This document shows, piece by piece, positions 10,869 to 23,949 of a stretch of 37,519 nucleotides of DNA; position 1 is the first letter of the stretch; the number at the start of each line of letters is the position of its first letter. The stretch is taken from the NCBI GenBank assembly GCA_000320545.1, contig ADNK01000695.1, forward strand, positions 1-37,519. Direction: 5' to 3'. The notes beneath the pieces were generated by a model. That model made no database searches. It had not been told where the DNA came from and saw nothing but the letters and a program-made list of their open reading frames with translations. The translations under genes and the position numbers were made by a program. The DNA comes from Bigelowiella natans CCMP2755. Taxonomy: Eukaryota > Cercozoa > Chlorarachniophyceae.

Positions 10869-13037
10869 ATGTACATGTCGCAGATGAAAAATGTCCCTTA
10901 TTTAATAAACGATTCTAAACCCCATTGCTCGAATGGTGTGGGCCTTATGGAGAAGCCTGTCTCCTATTCTGATTTGACTATGAACGAATTAAATGATGAT
11001 TTGGAGCCCAAACGGAAGAGCATATGCTCTACAACCGAATGCCCAGCGTTACACAAAACCTTCGCTGTACATGAGGATGAACTTCCTCAAGATCCAGAAG
11101 TTGAAACTACAAAATCGAACAAAATCCTTCAGCAAGTGAAATTAGAGAGTTTAAGGAACAGAGTAAAGCATCTGATGGCAGATTTGAACCTGAAAGAGAA
11201 TGAAATTACCATAAGAGACACGAGGATTCTCAGTTTAACAAAGCTGGCTGAACAGCAGGAAAGGTGGAGCTGCACAACCAAGAAGACAGACTTGCTTGAG
11301 AGGCGTGCATAAAATTCAAATAATGACGATGTTGTCGTCCTAAACAGTAGATAGAGCACAGATATGTATTTACAAACGCTATTTTGTGTGTGTACAGCAT
11401 AAAGTCAAATATAATTCATGTATATGATAAGTTTTTGAGTTACTTTGGTGTTGCCCTTGCGCTCGTTTATTCTCAGCACACTACAAAAAGCCTACAAAGA
11501 AATAGAAAGACTCGATACACAACTCATAACGGAGCGCGTAATAACATGCAAAATTAATAATACTGATATCTTGATCAAAGTACCTCTTCTATTACCCGGA
11601 CAAATCCTGCACGCACGTAGTATCATCAACCCACAATTGTTCCAATCTATTTTTAAGATGATACAATTCGATGCCATCATCGACATTTTGATGCTAACAA
11701 TGCTTTATATTTCTACCTTTACTTATATTTACCCACCTATCTTCTAATATGGATACGTATGTTCTAGACAATTGCCATCATCGACATTTGATGCTGCTAC
11801 TTCTTTTGATGCACAGTAATCTTCTGTGTTTCAAAATCTTCTTATTTTGTTCACTGGTGTTTCCCAGAGCGAAGGGAAGGTTCGGTTGGAAAATTCAATG
11901 CTAAAGAGAAAGTCCCTATCAACACAAGCGAAATCGATGCAATTTTTCCTCAAATCCGAGCTCCAATCGTTGAATCCAAAAGAGTTTGAGTACTTCGTAG
12001 CTAGGTAGATATCCAACCACCACGGATGCTATTTGAGATTAAAAGATGATGACTAGATGGAAGAAACAAATGTGATGCCGAAACATTTAATCTCTTTTGA
12101 TCTTCGTACTCGTATATACTCCCCTCCCTTTATCTCATGACCTGTGTGTCTTACAATTCGATAAGATATTGTTGGTACCACTACCACATATGCATCTGTC
12201 TGTCATATAGACACACATAAACAATAATTCAAATGTTTGCTAACCCTAATGTTTGCTCCCAAAATAAAACCCACAAGTGAAGGGGGGAGAGGGAAAAGGG
12301 TCATATACGTGATATGTGTTCTTTTCTTATTTTCAATAATACCAATTGTCGTTGTAGTCATCATGGCCCTTTCGTGTTTTCATCTTCATCATTATCATCA
12401 TCATCATCATCATCATCATCATTGTCTTTTTCAAACAAAAACGATTAATCGTCTTATCGGCAGCCTATACGAGGCATGTGGATACAGTGCTCGAGTGAAC
12501 GGTGGAAAGAATGACGAGGGAGTCGACATATTTGTACACCATCCAGATAGAGGAACTGGTAGGTGGTGCCTATAAGTATACTCACGGACTTTTAAATCTT
12601 ATCACCATCCTCCTTCTTCTTCTTCTTCTTCTTCTTCTTCTTCTTTTCTTCATCGTCACCATTACTTCCATCGTTATCCTTTTGTCAGCATCATCATCAC
12701 CATCATCCTCATGCTTCTTCCTCTTCAATATACCCCCTGCAGGTGTAATCCAGTGTAAAGCATATAGCGTTGGCAATCGTGTAGTTCCAAAAGACCTTCA
12801 TGCGCTCAATGGCTCAAGGGATAAATTCCAGGCAAATTTTGCGGTTATATCTATATTCAGATATTTATATTTTGTTGATGTTGTAAAATCAGCCCAACAA
12901 TCAACAATCATCGCCATCAACGTTTTAACAGCAATCTTCATTTTGATAAAAAGGTTCTTGTCACAACTTCTGTGTGTACGAAAGCGGTAGGAGGATGTTT
13001 AATGATTCAATTTTAGATTGTTTAACTCTATTATTCA

Positions 13038-13070
<33 letters not shown>

Positions 13071-15209
13071 GCTTCTACTGTGTATAGTATCACATTTTTA
13101 AAATGGATGATGAAAATGATTTCATCATTTCATGCTAGCACTCGATCTTGTAATTCTCTGTAGTCTCTCCCCTTGAGAAATAATTGTACATTAGGGAAGA
13201 AAGTTTGTGGCAGAATTGAATGAGAACACTCGTCATTTCGAAAAAGAAGAAGAAGCCGCTGCTTCGTCGCCGTCTAAAGGAAGAACTACTCCTACCATGG
13301 TTGTGAGTATATTTATTTTCGTACTTAAAGTGGAGACTATGTTAGATTTGAATGCTAGTTGAGGGAATATCAGTCATCAAAAAGTGATGCCGAACAGAAA
13401 CAATACAGCATGTGCAAACAAACTCAACATAGACATGCAATGATAATACTACTATTTATGAATAGTAGGGAATAGAACACATCATAACAACAACAACAAC
13501 AACAACAACTTGACTACTAATTGAAACTTGTTGCTGACTGAATACTGATACCTCCCCCATGTGATCGATCGATACTACTACACTACTACCACTACTACTA
13601 TTCTTTGCAGAGAATGGAAATAATAAATGGATCCAAGCTAGATCTGATGATTGAGTTGTTCTGGGATAAGATCTTGCCTAGATGGGTCACCAACCGCTAT
13701 AAGTTACTGGCCACCTCCTCGTTGTCATCATCATCTTCTTCTTCCTCTTATTCATCACTATCATTGACACGATACACCAAAAATGGTCGCATGGCGTTGA
13801 CTTCGCAGCAGCATCACAGCGGGTCTTACAATCGAGGCCTCGTCACTGAAAGAAACAAGAGCGGCTTTGTCAAAAAAAGCAGTAATAATCATTCTGTCAT
13901 GCACGGCCTCTCAAAGACAACGACTTGTGATGAAAACTCAACAATTGTCTGTGATAGAATTAGAGATGTTGATAAAAAATTAGGCAGAGCATCCAGCTAC
14001 CACTTTCAAGCTAAGAAGCAGCAGCAGCAGATTATGATACAGAATTTTCAGAAAAGCGATGTCACCCATATTTCTAGCAACAGCAGTACAGACAAATGTA
14101 TGAGAGCCATAATCACCAGTAGTTGTAGTAGTAATAGTAGTGGTATTAGGAAGTCTACTTCTTCTCACTTTTCTTCCCCGATCAAACAGCATGATGAAAA
14201 GATCATCATCAACAATAGCTGCGAGTGTTATAGTAGTATCCAACCACCTGATGGTGCTGCCTCAGTACCGTCTACTGCTGCTACTACTACTACTACTACA
14301 ACTACGATATCTACTTCTCTTGATTCAACTTCCAAATCATCCTTCTCCCCCTCTTCGCATTCCACAAACAACAAGAAGGGGACTACTACTGCGCTTCTCA
14401 ATACGACGACTGAATTATCCTCTCAACCCATACATTCACCTGGAATAGATCATTCTAGAGCGGCACCTTTTTCACAGTCATCGTTGCCTTTATCGTCGTC
14501 ATTATCATCATTGTCATCATTGATACTATCACCAGCACCAGCACAAAGTAATGGCGGTACTACTGGTGGTAATGGTGACAATTATGAGCGCAGTGAACAA
14601 TTTGATCAGCATCCTACTGACACCAAACTGATGAAGCGTTGGCTCTCCTCTGGTACAATGTTACATGCAGCAAACGGAGGAGGAGTGTACGACAATCTAA
14701 ACAAAGAAAATGTCGAAAATATGCGTCACAAGAAAATTCGTAACAAGGCCAACAGGATCGATAGAATTATAGTTAATGAGAAGCAGAAGAAATCCATTGC
14801 TCCAACTCTTGCCACTGATTTCAAGCACATTCTGACTATTAACGATAAAGAGGACAACAACAGCTGCACCGTTGAAAAAGACGGTGATAATGATGACGAT
14901 GGTAAAGACAATTAATGAAAATACTAACCATAATTTATACTCATTATCATCGTGAAGGCTTTGTGTCGATTGATTATGAAATCGTCTTTTACATATTTCG
15001 AGGTGATATCAATTATCTACAGCATGTTAACAACTTTTATACTTTCTGATGTTTCATAGATATTATTATTCTACCGGGGAGGTCCAAGTTCTCTTCTTCT
15101 TCTTCCTCACTTTTACAGCTATCATCACCATTTTCAAAAGCAGCATTTGTAGCAGCAACACCAAGGTCTCTGAAGTATACCCCGGTAAGAAAAAATAAGG
15201 ACAATTATA

Positions 15210-15284
<75 letters not shown>

Positions 15285-15863
15285 AAGAGAGATAGAGGGG
15301 GGATGAGAAGTAGGATGGAATGGGAGGAACGACAGTTTCTTCAAAAAGTCACATGTGATATTCAAATGCAAAATTACTATTCTATGCACACGCACGCACG
15401 CACGCACGCACGCACGCACACAAACACTCTCCCGCAGTTTTTGACTTCATATTTACTCTCTCTCTCTCTGGCTTTGCAGTCAAAAAAACGACGGCAAGCA
15501 TGGTGTGAAGAGGACGTGAAAGTTCTCCTATCAGCAGTTGAAGCCCACAGAGGTGTTATGGATCACGGGAATGGAAAGGCTTCTTCTATCTAATACTATG
15601 TACTTTGTTTCTCAGGACATTCTAATGTTTGGACGAGAATCCTCGCATCTCACGGTGCAAAATTTCGACGTGCGGTGAATAATAGGGTATTGGCTGACAA
15701 ATGGAAAAGCTTAGTGAAGAAGGGCGTTGTTGAGCCGTTGTACACCGTTGCATATTACGAAAGGGCAAGAGAAAGAAAGAAGAAGCAGTGTGAAAAGCAA
15801 ATCAGCGATCAATCCAGTTCTCTGTTGCCATATTTCTGTGTTTCTGATGCCAGACTCCAATGA
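10869..15863 (+). CDS. Coiled coil, Mrr-type nuclease and telobox Myb fusion protein (eleven exons)
   Basis: Exons: 10869-11263, 11477-11537, 11868-12004, 12464-12558, 12743-12843, 12954-12986, 13195-13302, 13611-14901, 15060-15184, 15480-15552, 15616-15863. Phases agree throughout; the total is 2667 nt (888 residues). Residues ~85-185 form a coiled coil. Residues ~187-330 match the Mrr_cat nuclease family: NPKEFEYFVASLYEACGY, then NDEGVD with catalytic Asp219, VIQCK with Gln233 and Lys235 (the QxK motif), VLVTTSVCTKA, and a closing MEIINGSKLDLMIEL; Glu/Lys-rich residues interrupt the last part. Residues ~340-740 are a Ser/Thr/Asn-rich linker. Residues 783-845 are a telobox-type Myb domain with Trp790, Trp812 and Trp836 and a third-helix motif LADKWKSLVKKG, comparable to VDLKDKW of telomere-binding proteins. 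Mrr domains cut DNA; telobox Myb domains bind telomeric repeats. Junctions 12843/12954 and the start codon are least certain. Confidence 0.85.
12387..12424 (+). repeat. (CAT)n tract before an acceptor
   Basis: This trinucleotide tract lies in the third intron of the Mrr-Myb gene, just upstream of its acceptor at 12463. A (CTT)n tract at 12613-12648 and a (CTA)n tract at 13037-13070 sit in later introns of the gene. Confidence 0.9.
15211..15420 (+). repeat. Compound microsatellites (TA)n, (GA)n and (CACG)n
   Basis: The ninth intron (15185-15479) of the Mrr-Myb gene holds (TA)15 at 15211-15240 running directly into (GA)n at 15241-15296, then (CACG)n at about 15387-15420, and a (TC)n tract before its acceptor. 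Confidence 0.95.
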
Positions 15864-17500
15864 TGACCAGCCATTGTGTGAAATGCGCATTCCATGTCGC
15901 CTGTTTGAAGTCATGCAATTCAGAAGTCTGTCCATGCACGCATGCACACAGTCTAACAGTGGCTCCAGGGCTGGCTGCTTGGATTTCACCGTTTGCAATG
16001 CTTTGTGTGAACGTGCCGACAAAATCCACACGTTGCATTCATTGAGCGTGTTGCTCGCTGAGCCCTCGCTCATCGCAGTCTGCATTGTGTGGCACGAGTT
16101 GCACATCGCATCATTGTTTGTTGCCGGTGACCACACTTGGTGAGTCAAATGCGCATCGCTAGATCGATGACATGCATTGCACGTGATTTTCATCGAAAAG
16201 CACACGCAAGCTGCACCATCTGATCCAGTGACAATCTAGCAATGCCAGAATGCTGGAATGGCATGCATGCCAGCAGCATGCCAGCATGAGCGCTTGAGCA
16301 CTGCGATGGTCGAGTGTGTGCAACGTCCCTCGATCGCTGCACTTTGTGCGCGGCCAGCTAGCCAGCTAGCCAGACATCAGAGCGCAAAGTCGTCGTTTTC
16401 CAGTTTTGCACGATGTCAACTGCATGCATCGCTGCGACACAAAAGATTCACGCAGCAGCAAAACGCGTGCAACGCAAAAAGTTCCAAGCTAGCGAGTCCA
16501 ATGATGGACACCACGTGACATGGAATCACTGTGTCAATTGTTGCACGAGTGCACAACCAAGCATTGAACGGAACGGACATGCAAGGAAGGAGGACATGCG
16601 AACTTTTCCACGCACGCGGGGGGCGCCAGCTGGCCAGTGCGTGCAACACAGTGCCAGAGTGCAGCCCAAAACAAGGGTTCAGGGATCATCTGCCATTCCA
16701 GCAATTCAGTTCAGCAGTGGGTCGTCAGTGGGCAAATTTTCACGTTGCGCATTTTCGCAATTTTTGCCACTGATTGCAGGTGGGAAGTGAAGTGTGGAGC
16801 ACGGCACGGGTGTCTGCTGCAGGTCACGACAGAGGCTCACAAAGAAGGATGATCTCCACCACTGCCTCTGCACACCCCGACAGCGTCCAAAGTGGGGGTG
16901 AATGGAAAAAAACAAACAGGTGAAGCAAACAGGTGAAGCCACTGAAGCTGCCAAAAAAAAACACACAAGGTCACCAACGACCCAACGATTGGTGAGGTGT
17001 CCTGCTGAAAAAGTTGCCACAGGTGCTGAGCCCTCACTGCCAATCAGCTGGAAGAGAGCCCCCGGCTGGTCGTGTGGTTCGAAGTGGGACTTGGTTCGTC
17101 ACGAAGAGGGGGGGAGCGCCGTGATGAACGAATGGACCAATGGTGGAGTCAAAAGGAGGACGAAACGTGAAGTTTGGGTGTGTCCAATGAAGAAATCAGA
17201 AGTCATGATTGCCTCATGAATTGTTGAAACAAATCGATTGCTGCAAAGCGACAAGCCAAAATTCGCAAAAATGATGTTTCACTTTCGGAGCTTTTGATGA
17301 ACATTCGAAAATGCTTGACTCACCTGACTTTGCGATTCTCAATTGGCATTCAAGCAATCAATGTGGAGTCTAGTCGCATTTTCCAAGTGATCGACAACGT
17401 AGCTTGCTTCAATGATCGGCTCCAAGGCACAAACTGCCTGCAAAAGTTGATTCCTCAGATGAAAACAAATTAGTGCTGAAATGAACCTGAAAATCAAGCC
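15864..17500. other. TGCA/GCAC-rich non-coding block B
   Basis: The block begins immediately after the stop codon of the Mrr-Myb gene and has the composition of block A, with frequent TGCATGC and CTAGCTAGC words. Open frames here look like by-products of the composition: they overlap in several frames on both strands and show no domain. No RNA gene is seen. Confidence 0.5.
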
Positions 17501-18425
17501 AGCTCACTGCCATGATGCAGAAAAACGATGATTGCGGTCTCTGCACCATGTTTGATGTTGATGCCCCTCAACACAACACTGTTGAGTTGCGTGACTTTTC
17601 TGAAAGGGTCTACCATGTTAACACAAAAATTGCACCAAAATCGTCACATCTGATAGTAATGCTTTCCGTTGTTAATTTGCGCAGATTTGACGAAGAAACA
17701 CAATTTCTTTGCTTGTCGTTAATGACAATGTCCATGAAATTTTGTTTCACAAAAATTTATTGAAAATCTGGTAATCTTAAACCTAGTGCATCATTTTTTT
17801 TAAATTTCGCACGTGCTTTTTGATGCAAGTTGGTACTCGGACTCAGGAATACTAATTTGAGCACAGTCCACGCTCGGAATTGTGTGTCAACTGGATTTTC
17901 TTTGCTGCGACAGGAACATGTAAACGTCGCTGCTTAGAAAACAGCCTAGATCTCAATTACGTGAGGGCTGGCCAAAAGAAGCCCCCAGGTCTATTTGGAG
18001 AGTGGGGACTTTACATCTAGGCCTCTTATGCGTCGAGGGGGGGTGGTTTAACTGAAAAACTTGTGCTGCAATGGGGATTATTCACAGAATTTTTAACATG
18101 TGCATCATTACCAAAAATTGTTTAGCTTTGAGTATTCTCCTTATTTTCTCTACGTTTGTTCTCACATGATGCTTCCAAGAAATTACAATTTGGTGACAAA
18201 TTTTCTGCATCAGACTATCTCCAGTGCAAAAAATCTCGTATTTCTGCGGAGAGCAGAGTGAATACGTTTCGATTTAAAACACATTTTATTAGAATAAATG
18301 ATTTTTGTTTTTATTAGAATAGGATGTATCTTGTATCGAAGCGTCCTGGCGAGAAAACTACGCGTTTTCAACAAGTAAGGTGCACATTAAGTCATCGGCG
18401 TTTGTAACAACGTACTTTATAGGCC
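17501..18425. other. Intergenic DNA upstream of the FW-domain gene
   Basis: AT-richer than block B, with no supported gene. The open frame at 17512-17763 (83 codons) has no recognisable features. The right end should contain the promoter of the FW-domain gene. Confidence 0.45.
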
Positions 18426-21390
18426 ATGAACAATAATCAATCGAGAATCGGAACAAAATCAAGTGGTAAGAACGATCAAAGGACTCGAATGTATACGTCT
18501 TTCTCTGAGGGGTACAGCAATTCCCTCGATCCCTGTGAAGTTTACTCGTGAAATTTACCAATACACTGAACATATATTCTTATTATTAGGTCTATATCTC
18601 TTTTGAAACAAAAACATTCAAGACCGCCACCTGGTACACAGTGGCGAAATAATGAAAATAAGAGCTCTGAAGATGTGGATTTGTTGAGCTCATCATTGCT
18701 ATCCTCAAATAAAATGACTCTTAACGTCAATAATATGAATAAACAATCCTTGTCGAGACCGTTGCGGCTCTCAGCAATGTTTTCCCCTGACAAAAACGAT
18801 ACCACCGTAGAGGGTGGGGTTGTTGAGCCTAAGCAAGAGGTGATTTCTTTTTTTTGTCTCCGAAAATTGCTTCTCACATGTGTGTTTTCAGCTATCTAGA
18901 AGCTGGATAGTTTCGAACGATGGAAATGTTCCATGGCCACATGGCATGAGGTTTGCTTGTACTGGTGGCAACTTTTATGGCTTTCGCGATTTTTTAGTCG
19001 CTCCAATTCAACCTGGTGAGCAGGTAATCTGAAATATGATTTGGAGCAGATCAGCAACGTTGCTGTGTTTTCTCGATCGTTAAGATTTAGTTTGGTTAAA
19101 CAGATTCGCTTGAACATCATGTTACATGCACCAGCATCCCCCGGATCGTATATTGCGCATTTTTGTTTCTTGCACGAAGGTAATATTAACATGGCAATTA
19201 AGACATGCAGTTACCCATCCTGTAAACTACAGGTGTACCTATTGGGCCATCGCAACGAGTTCGTTTCGTTGTGAAACAACAGAGATGGAATAATTCACGT
19301 GCACAGAATTCAGGGCAAAAGCTCCAGGTTGGAGCGCATTTCGTCAGGGATCTGACAATCATGGATGGACAAATGGTGACTCCAGGTCAAGAGGTGGAAA
19401 AAACCTGGCTTATAAAGAACACAGGAAAGATTCCATGGCCAAAAGGCACGCGACTCGTATGTATTGGAGGAAATTGGCCGGTAGGTGATGTCTCTGTCTT
19501 GGTAGAAGATGTTCTTCCATCGATGGAAACTCCCGTAAGTGTCACATTGAAGGCTCCGAATGAAATGGGGAGACAGAGTGCCAGATTCCAGCTTCAATTA
19601 GCAAATGGACGGAGATTTGGTCATCGGTACTGGGTTAACATCCAAGTGTCTCATTTTCCAAGCGCTGAGCAGCTATACGAAATGGGTCGACAATTTCTAC
19701 TCGATCATCAGCTTGTACAAAGCATTCAGGTCCATGAAGAAATGTGAATGTGATGAGTATTTCCTTTTTCTCTTTTAACGATTCCTCCAATAAATATTTG
19801 GTTACTCCTAATAGGGAGAGATCCCTTTCATCTTCGGTTCCTTTAGTCAAGGACGCCCATTACTGCGCACAGCCGAGGATCTAGTGAAGAAATGTCCTAA
19901 GTTAAAGTCCCATCCTTTTGTTTTGTTCATCTGGAGATTTCTCCCAACAATTGACCATTGGTTACGCTCTAAGTTGAAAGGTAATTCCAAGGACATAATG
20001 ACTTTCCTCCATAAAATACAGCTGTGACATTTTATCAGACGCGTTGGAAACTTACACAAAGATTGTACGAGAAAATAATGAAAATATAATTTCAAGCAGT
20101 AGTCCATCTGGCAGGTATAGAAAAACGATGCATGTAATTTCCATATTTTTGACGTAGATTGTGCAGTGTTACTGGTGGTGAAGAAGTTGCTTCAAAGATT
20201 TCTAACATCTCACAACCGGGGTTTTCACATGCTAAGTTTTCCAACCCTGAGTCAAGGTGATTTTTTCATTGTAATTCTGAATCACTGCTGAAAAAAACAT
20301 CATCAAAGGGAACATCGACGAGGAAATTCCATGCCATCCCTCCTTCGAAGGCCTACGCTCTCATTGGGAACCGCTAAGGAAGAAAAGAAAAGGCATATAT
20401 CGCAGAGGCCCTCAAGATTATCCACATCACTCGATTGGAGATCAAGATTTTCGCAGAGACCTTTATCTACCTTAGGTCCAATTAGAATATTTTGTATTCA
20501 TTCATTAGAGTTCAATAATACGTTGATTAGGTGATCGAAAAACAAGCAAATATATTAAGTTACGATTGGAGAATGATAGTGAGAAAATAATTTCACAATT
20601 TTCTGCACCACATACGATATCTCCGCATGTTGCTGGCATCAGTGAATCCCTTTCGACTACCAACCATAAAGGAGCATATGATCTTGAAAGGAAATTTCAT
20701 GATACTTCATTGAGTCGAACCATAAGAAGCCCCAGTCCAAAATTAGTCCGGGGAGGAGTAATAAAGCCAGATAGCAAATCTGGAAGTCCCCTTCGCCCAC
20801 CTCTTCGGAGCTCGCCGTCAACATCAGTTTCTCCTCAACGGCATACTGCTGTGCCAGCACCTCCATCAACTCCAGTCAGACCTATATTATCCAAGGTTCA
20901 GCAGTACATTAGCGTATTATCCTCCTACAGTGTTATTGAGTTCGTTTTTTTAATTTTCCAGGCTGTGGGAACTCCAACCTCACAACCACAAGCGTCATCA
21001 CCGCCACGCATAGACCCTGTGTTTGATTTTCGGCTCCATCAACATGTTCGCAGAGCTGCTTCACCAACTGATCAGATTGGGGGAGGTAGTTGCTTTTCTA
21101 TTCTTGGGTAAAGGTGTAGTAATATTGTCTCATTGTAGGTTCATTCCAACTTTGGGCAAAGCCTCTATGGGTAAAATTTCTGTCTGTTTACATATACTCG
21201 AAATCAGGCTGATGTATTCCAATCATAGCACGGAAGTCACTCTCGCCAGAGCTCATTGGTATCATGCTCATCAGGTAGATGTTGGTTAATTGGTGTAAGA
21301 TTATTCTTTTAAATGCTTGGTGTTTATTCTTCAACAGCACAAGGTGGCGATAAGAGTGACAAATCTGATCAATCAGATCCAGCATTTTAA
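18426..21390 (+). CDS. Tandem FW-domain (NBR1-type) protein, fourteen exons
   Basis: Exons: 18426-18511, 18590-18839, 18892-19023, 19104-19179, 19233-19729, 19815-19980, 20039-20114, 20158-20256, 20309-20475, 20531-20895, 20962-21085, 21139-21170, 21229-21274, 21338-21390. Phases agree; the total is 2169 nt (722 residues). Two FW domains (the Ig-like central domain of NBR1 and ILRUN) lie at ~113-182 and ~215-320. The first has WIVSNDGNVPWPHG; the second has FVRDLTIMDG, KTWLIKNTGKIPWPKG (Trp240, Trp250) and a final HRYWVNIQV. FW domains are protein-binding modules, known in selective-autophagy receptors, but I see no PB1, ZZ or UBA domain, so a receptor role is not established. The C-terminal half is Ser/Pro/Arg-rich and probably disordered. 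Introns are 43-85 nt. The acceptor at 20308 lacks a pyrimidine tract, and the 66-nt intron 20896-20961 could be retained in frame. Confidence 0.85.
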
Positions 21391-21779
21391 TCATATTGGG
21401 AATCAGTTTTTACAAGGATTTCGGTGAAATCTATTTGCATCCTCGATCCTTCTTAGGAGTTCTTCAAAGATCAACAATTAGAACCCTACATTAATCGTCA
21501 TCCCAAGAAAAATATAAATTTCAAAATAAATAATTATCACATACTTAGAGTAGATTTTCATTGCTTTCAAAGCGAAATCACAATTTTGACCTGGTCAGTA
21601 GTACATACGTACATTCGAAGTCGTTTTGTGCGGGTATAACAAATTATTCGTGATATATCATTTTAATGTAGTTGAACAAAATTTCTAGGAATATTTTACA
21701 AACTGAGATTGACAACTTCTCACAAAAAAAACCACACGTAATCATTTCGGTCATGGCTTAGTCGTTGATGTGTTCGTCA
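21391..21779. other. AT-rich region downstream of the FW-domain gene
   Basis: Probable 3' untranslated region and spacer. An AATAAA lies at about 21525-21530. No gene is seen. Confidence 0.5.
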
Positions 21780-23740
21780 AGGTGTCGAACTGCATGTTGT
21801 AATTGAATTAACATGCATGAATGGATGGCATGTCTGCAATTTTCTCGCATTCAAATGAGTTAATGCAAAAAGAAGTTAAAATCGGGATTGTTTTTGTTCG
21901 CTACACGTTCCATGTCATGCGTGACATCATAACATGTAGGCATAATGACGTTTTTAGGGCTTCTTGTTGAGTACCATGTTGGTTCAATTTGTCAGCGTCA
22001 TCACGATCCTGGCCCATTGCTTGACTCTCACCCTTTTTGCAATGCACTCTACTACTGCTCTCGTCTAGTCTTGTCGTTTGCACGTGCATGTGATGACCAC
22101 CTCTAGACAGACATGCCTGCTTGCATGCAATCAATTCTGGAATGACGCAATGTGCGAAACTGCAGTGTCGTGTGTGCCAGTCTAGCTAGTTAGCAGTCTA
22201 GCAGTGCTAGAGTGGCAAGAGACAAAGTGCATGCCAACATGCATTCACTTGACTTGACAAAGTGCACATTGATGTGTGCACGTGTCTCCAACACTGGAAC
22301 AGTCTAGCAGTCTAGCAGTGTGTGCTCCGTGTTGCACACAACGGATGCAAACTCAATCGAACTAGCTAGCTCTTTTGCTAGCTGGTGCTAGGGAAGCACA
22401 CATTGGCAAGACTGGACGACACGCATTGCAAAACTGGCGTTTCTGTCTCAGCATGCCATGAGCACGACTGCTAGACTAGCTGCGCTGTGTCATTACTTCT
22501 AGACTTGCATGTCATGAGTCAGATGTGCCACACGTCAAATGATTCAACACGCAGCATGCACGTGTCAGCACTCGACTTGCAGAATTCGATGCTCTCTGGC
22601 TCCAGAGCTGTGAGGACTAGCTAGCTAGATCGAGGAGCACGCACACCTGCATGCGCAGCTAGCTAGGTCTGAAGCTCTGGAGCTAGGCAGCCTGGCCCAA
22701 TGGCCTGCAGCGCACCCATGCTGCTTGGTCCGTCCTTTTCAGCTCAGCAATGAGTCACCAAACAAACAACAAGTGCAACCCGCAAGTGGTTGTGAAAGTG
22801 TGAACTTGCTGCCAGCCAGTGGCCGCAAGGCCGTTGCAGATCAAGTCGCAACTTTTGGGGTGGCTAGGTGGGCGCAAATGACAATCTCTAGATCTGAGTG
22901 TCTGGTGTGTCCCTTTGCAACAACGTCCACACTCACTTTGGCCAGTCAGCAGTGGGAAAGGCTGGAAGGGATTGAGCCAAGCTTCCACTTCCTCAGGTGA
23001 ACGAACGAACATCACCAGGTCAAAACGTTGAACATTGAAGATTGCACTTCGCCTTGATGACAAAACTGCCCACGCAACAACCACGCTGGCACGTGGGAAA
23101 CACAGGCGTTTGCGTGCGACGACAGTGCCTGCAAATCATTTAAGTTTTTGCGAGGACTTGACTGCACTGACCAACAATGAACACACGCACATGTGACACA
23201 TGCAACATTGTGCAATGTGCATGTTGTCCACAGTGCCAGCTGACCAGCTGATCTGGTGATCACAGTTGTTTTGATGTTCAACACGACTTGGCAATGCACG
23301 CGCACCAACAATGACACGTTGGCACGCTGCGTTGCTGACACGAAGACGGGCAAAACATTGAAAGATTGACTGCGATTTGACATGAACGAACGAGTGAAGT
23401 GATTCCAAGAGGGGAAAAAAAGGACCACCAGAGTCAGATGGAGCGTGCAGTCTCGCAGTGAATCCCAATCCCAATCAGCTGCTGTGTGAGTGAACGAGTG
23501 AAGCAGTTCCAATGCTTGATTCGAAAGGACAACTAGACGTGCCAACTCATCCACGTCCCTCCCCGACGAGCAACCAAAGATGGAGCGAGGTTCGTTTCAC
23601 ATCCCTAGATCCTCCGGCCACGAGCGCTGAAACAAACAAACAAACGTGATCATAAGAACCGCATTTCCAAAACAGGGAGCTGGGCATCGGTGAACATTGA
23701 AATTGAACCCCCCCCCTTCGGTGCTCATGACAAAGTCGTA
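21780..23740. other. TGCA/GCAC-rich non-coding block C
   Basis: Same composition as blocks A and B, with many CTAGCTAG, TGCATG and GCACGTG words (for example 22180-22330 and 22600-22690). Overlapping open frames up to 180 codons show no domain or splice pattern. Confidence 0.5.
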
Positions 23741-23744
23741 CACA

Positions 23745-23897
23745 GAGACAAAAATGAGGAGAAACACTCCCTACGACTTGCACATTAACTAACAATGACT
23801 AGAATGAGACAAAAATACGGGGGGAAACATCCCTACGACCTGCATATGAACCAACAAAAGAGACAAAAATGCAGGGGAAAACATCCCTACGACCTGC
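23745..23897 (+). repeat. Three-copy minisatellite, ~54-61 bp unit
   Basis: Copies begin GAGACAAAAAT at 23745, 23806 and 23860. Each contains the core CCCTACGACYTGCA. Copies two and three are closer to each other than to copy one. Confidence 0.85.
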
Positions 23898-23949
23898 AAA
23901 ACCAAGATCATTTAAAAAGAGTACTTACTTACCCGGGAAACATGCAATG

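Noticed and set aside
12829-12960. GC-AG intron starting at GCAAAT after DKFQ
   Set aside because: A canonical GT donor at 12844 with acceptor at 12953 keeps phase 0 and gives the expected VLVTTS strand, so the GC donor is not needed.
17512-17763. 83-codon frame as a gene
   Set aside because: No family resemblance, no splice partners in phase, and no supporting context.
23012-23554. Minus-strand frame of 180 codons
   Set aside because: It lies in block C with overlapping frames, biased composition and no recognisable motif.
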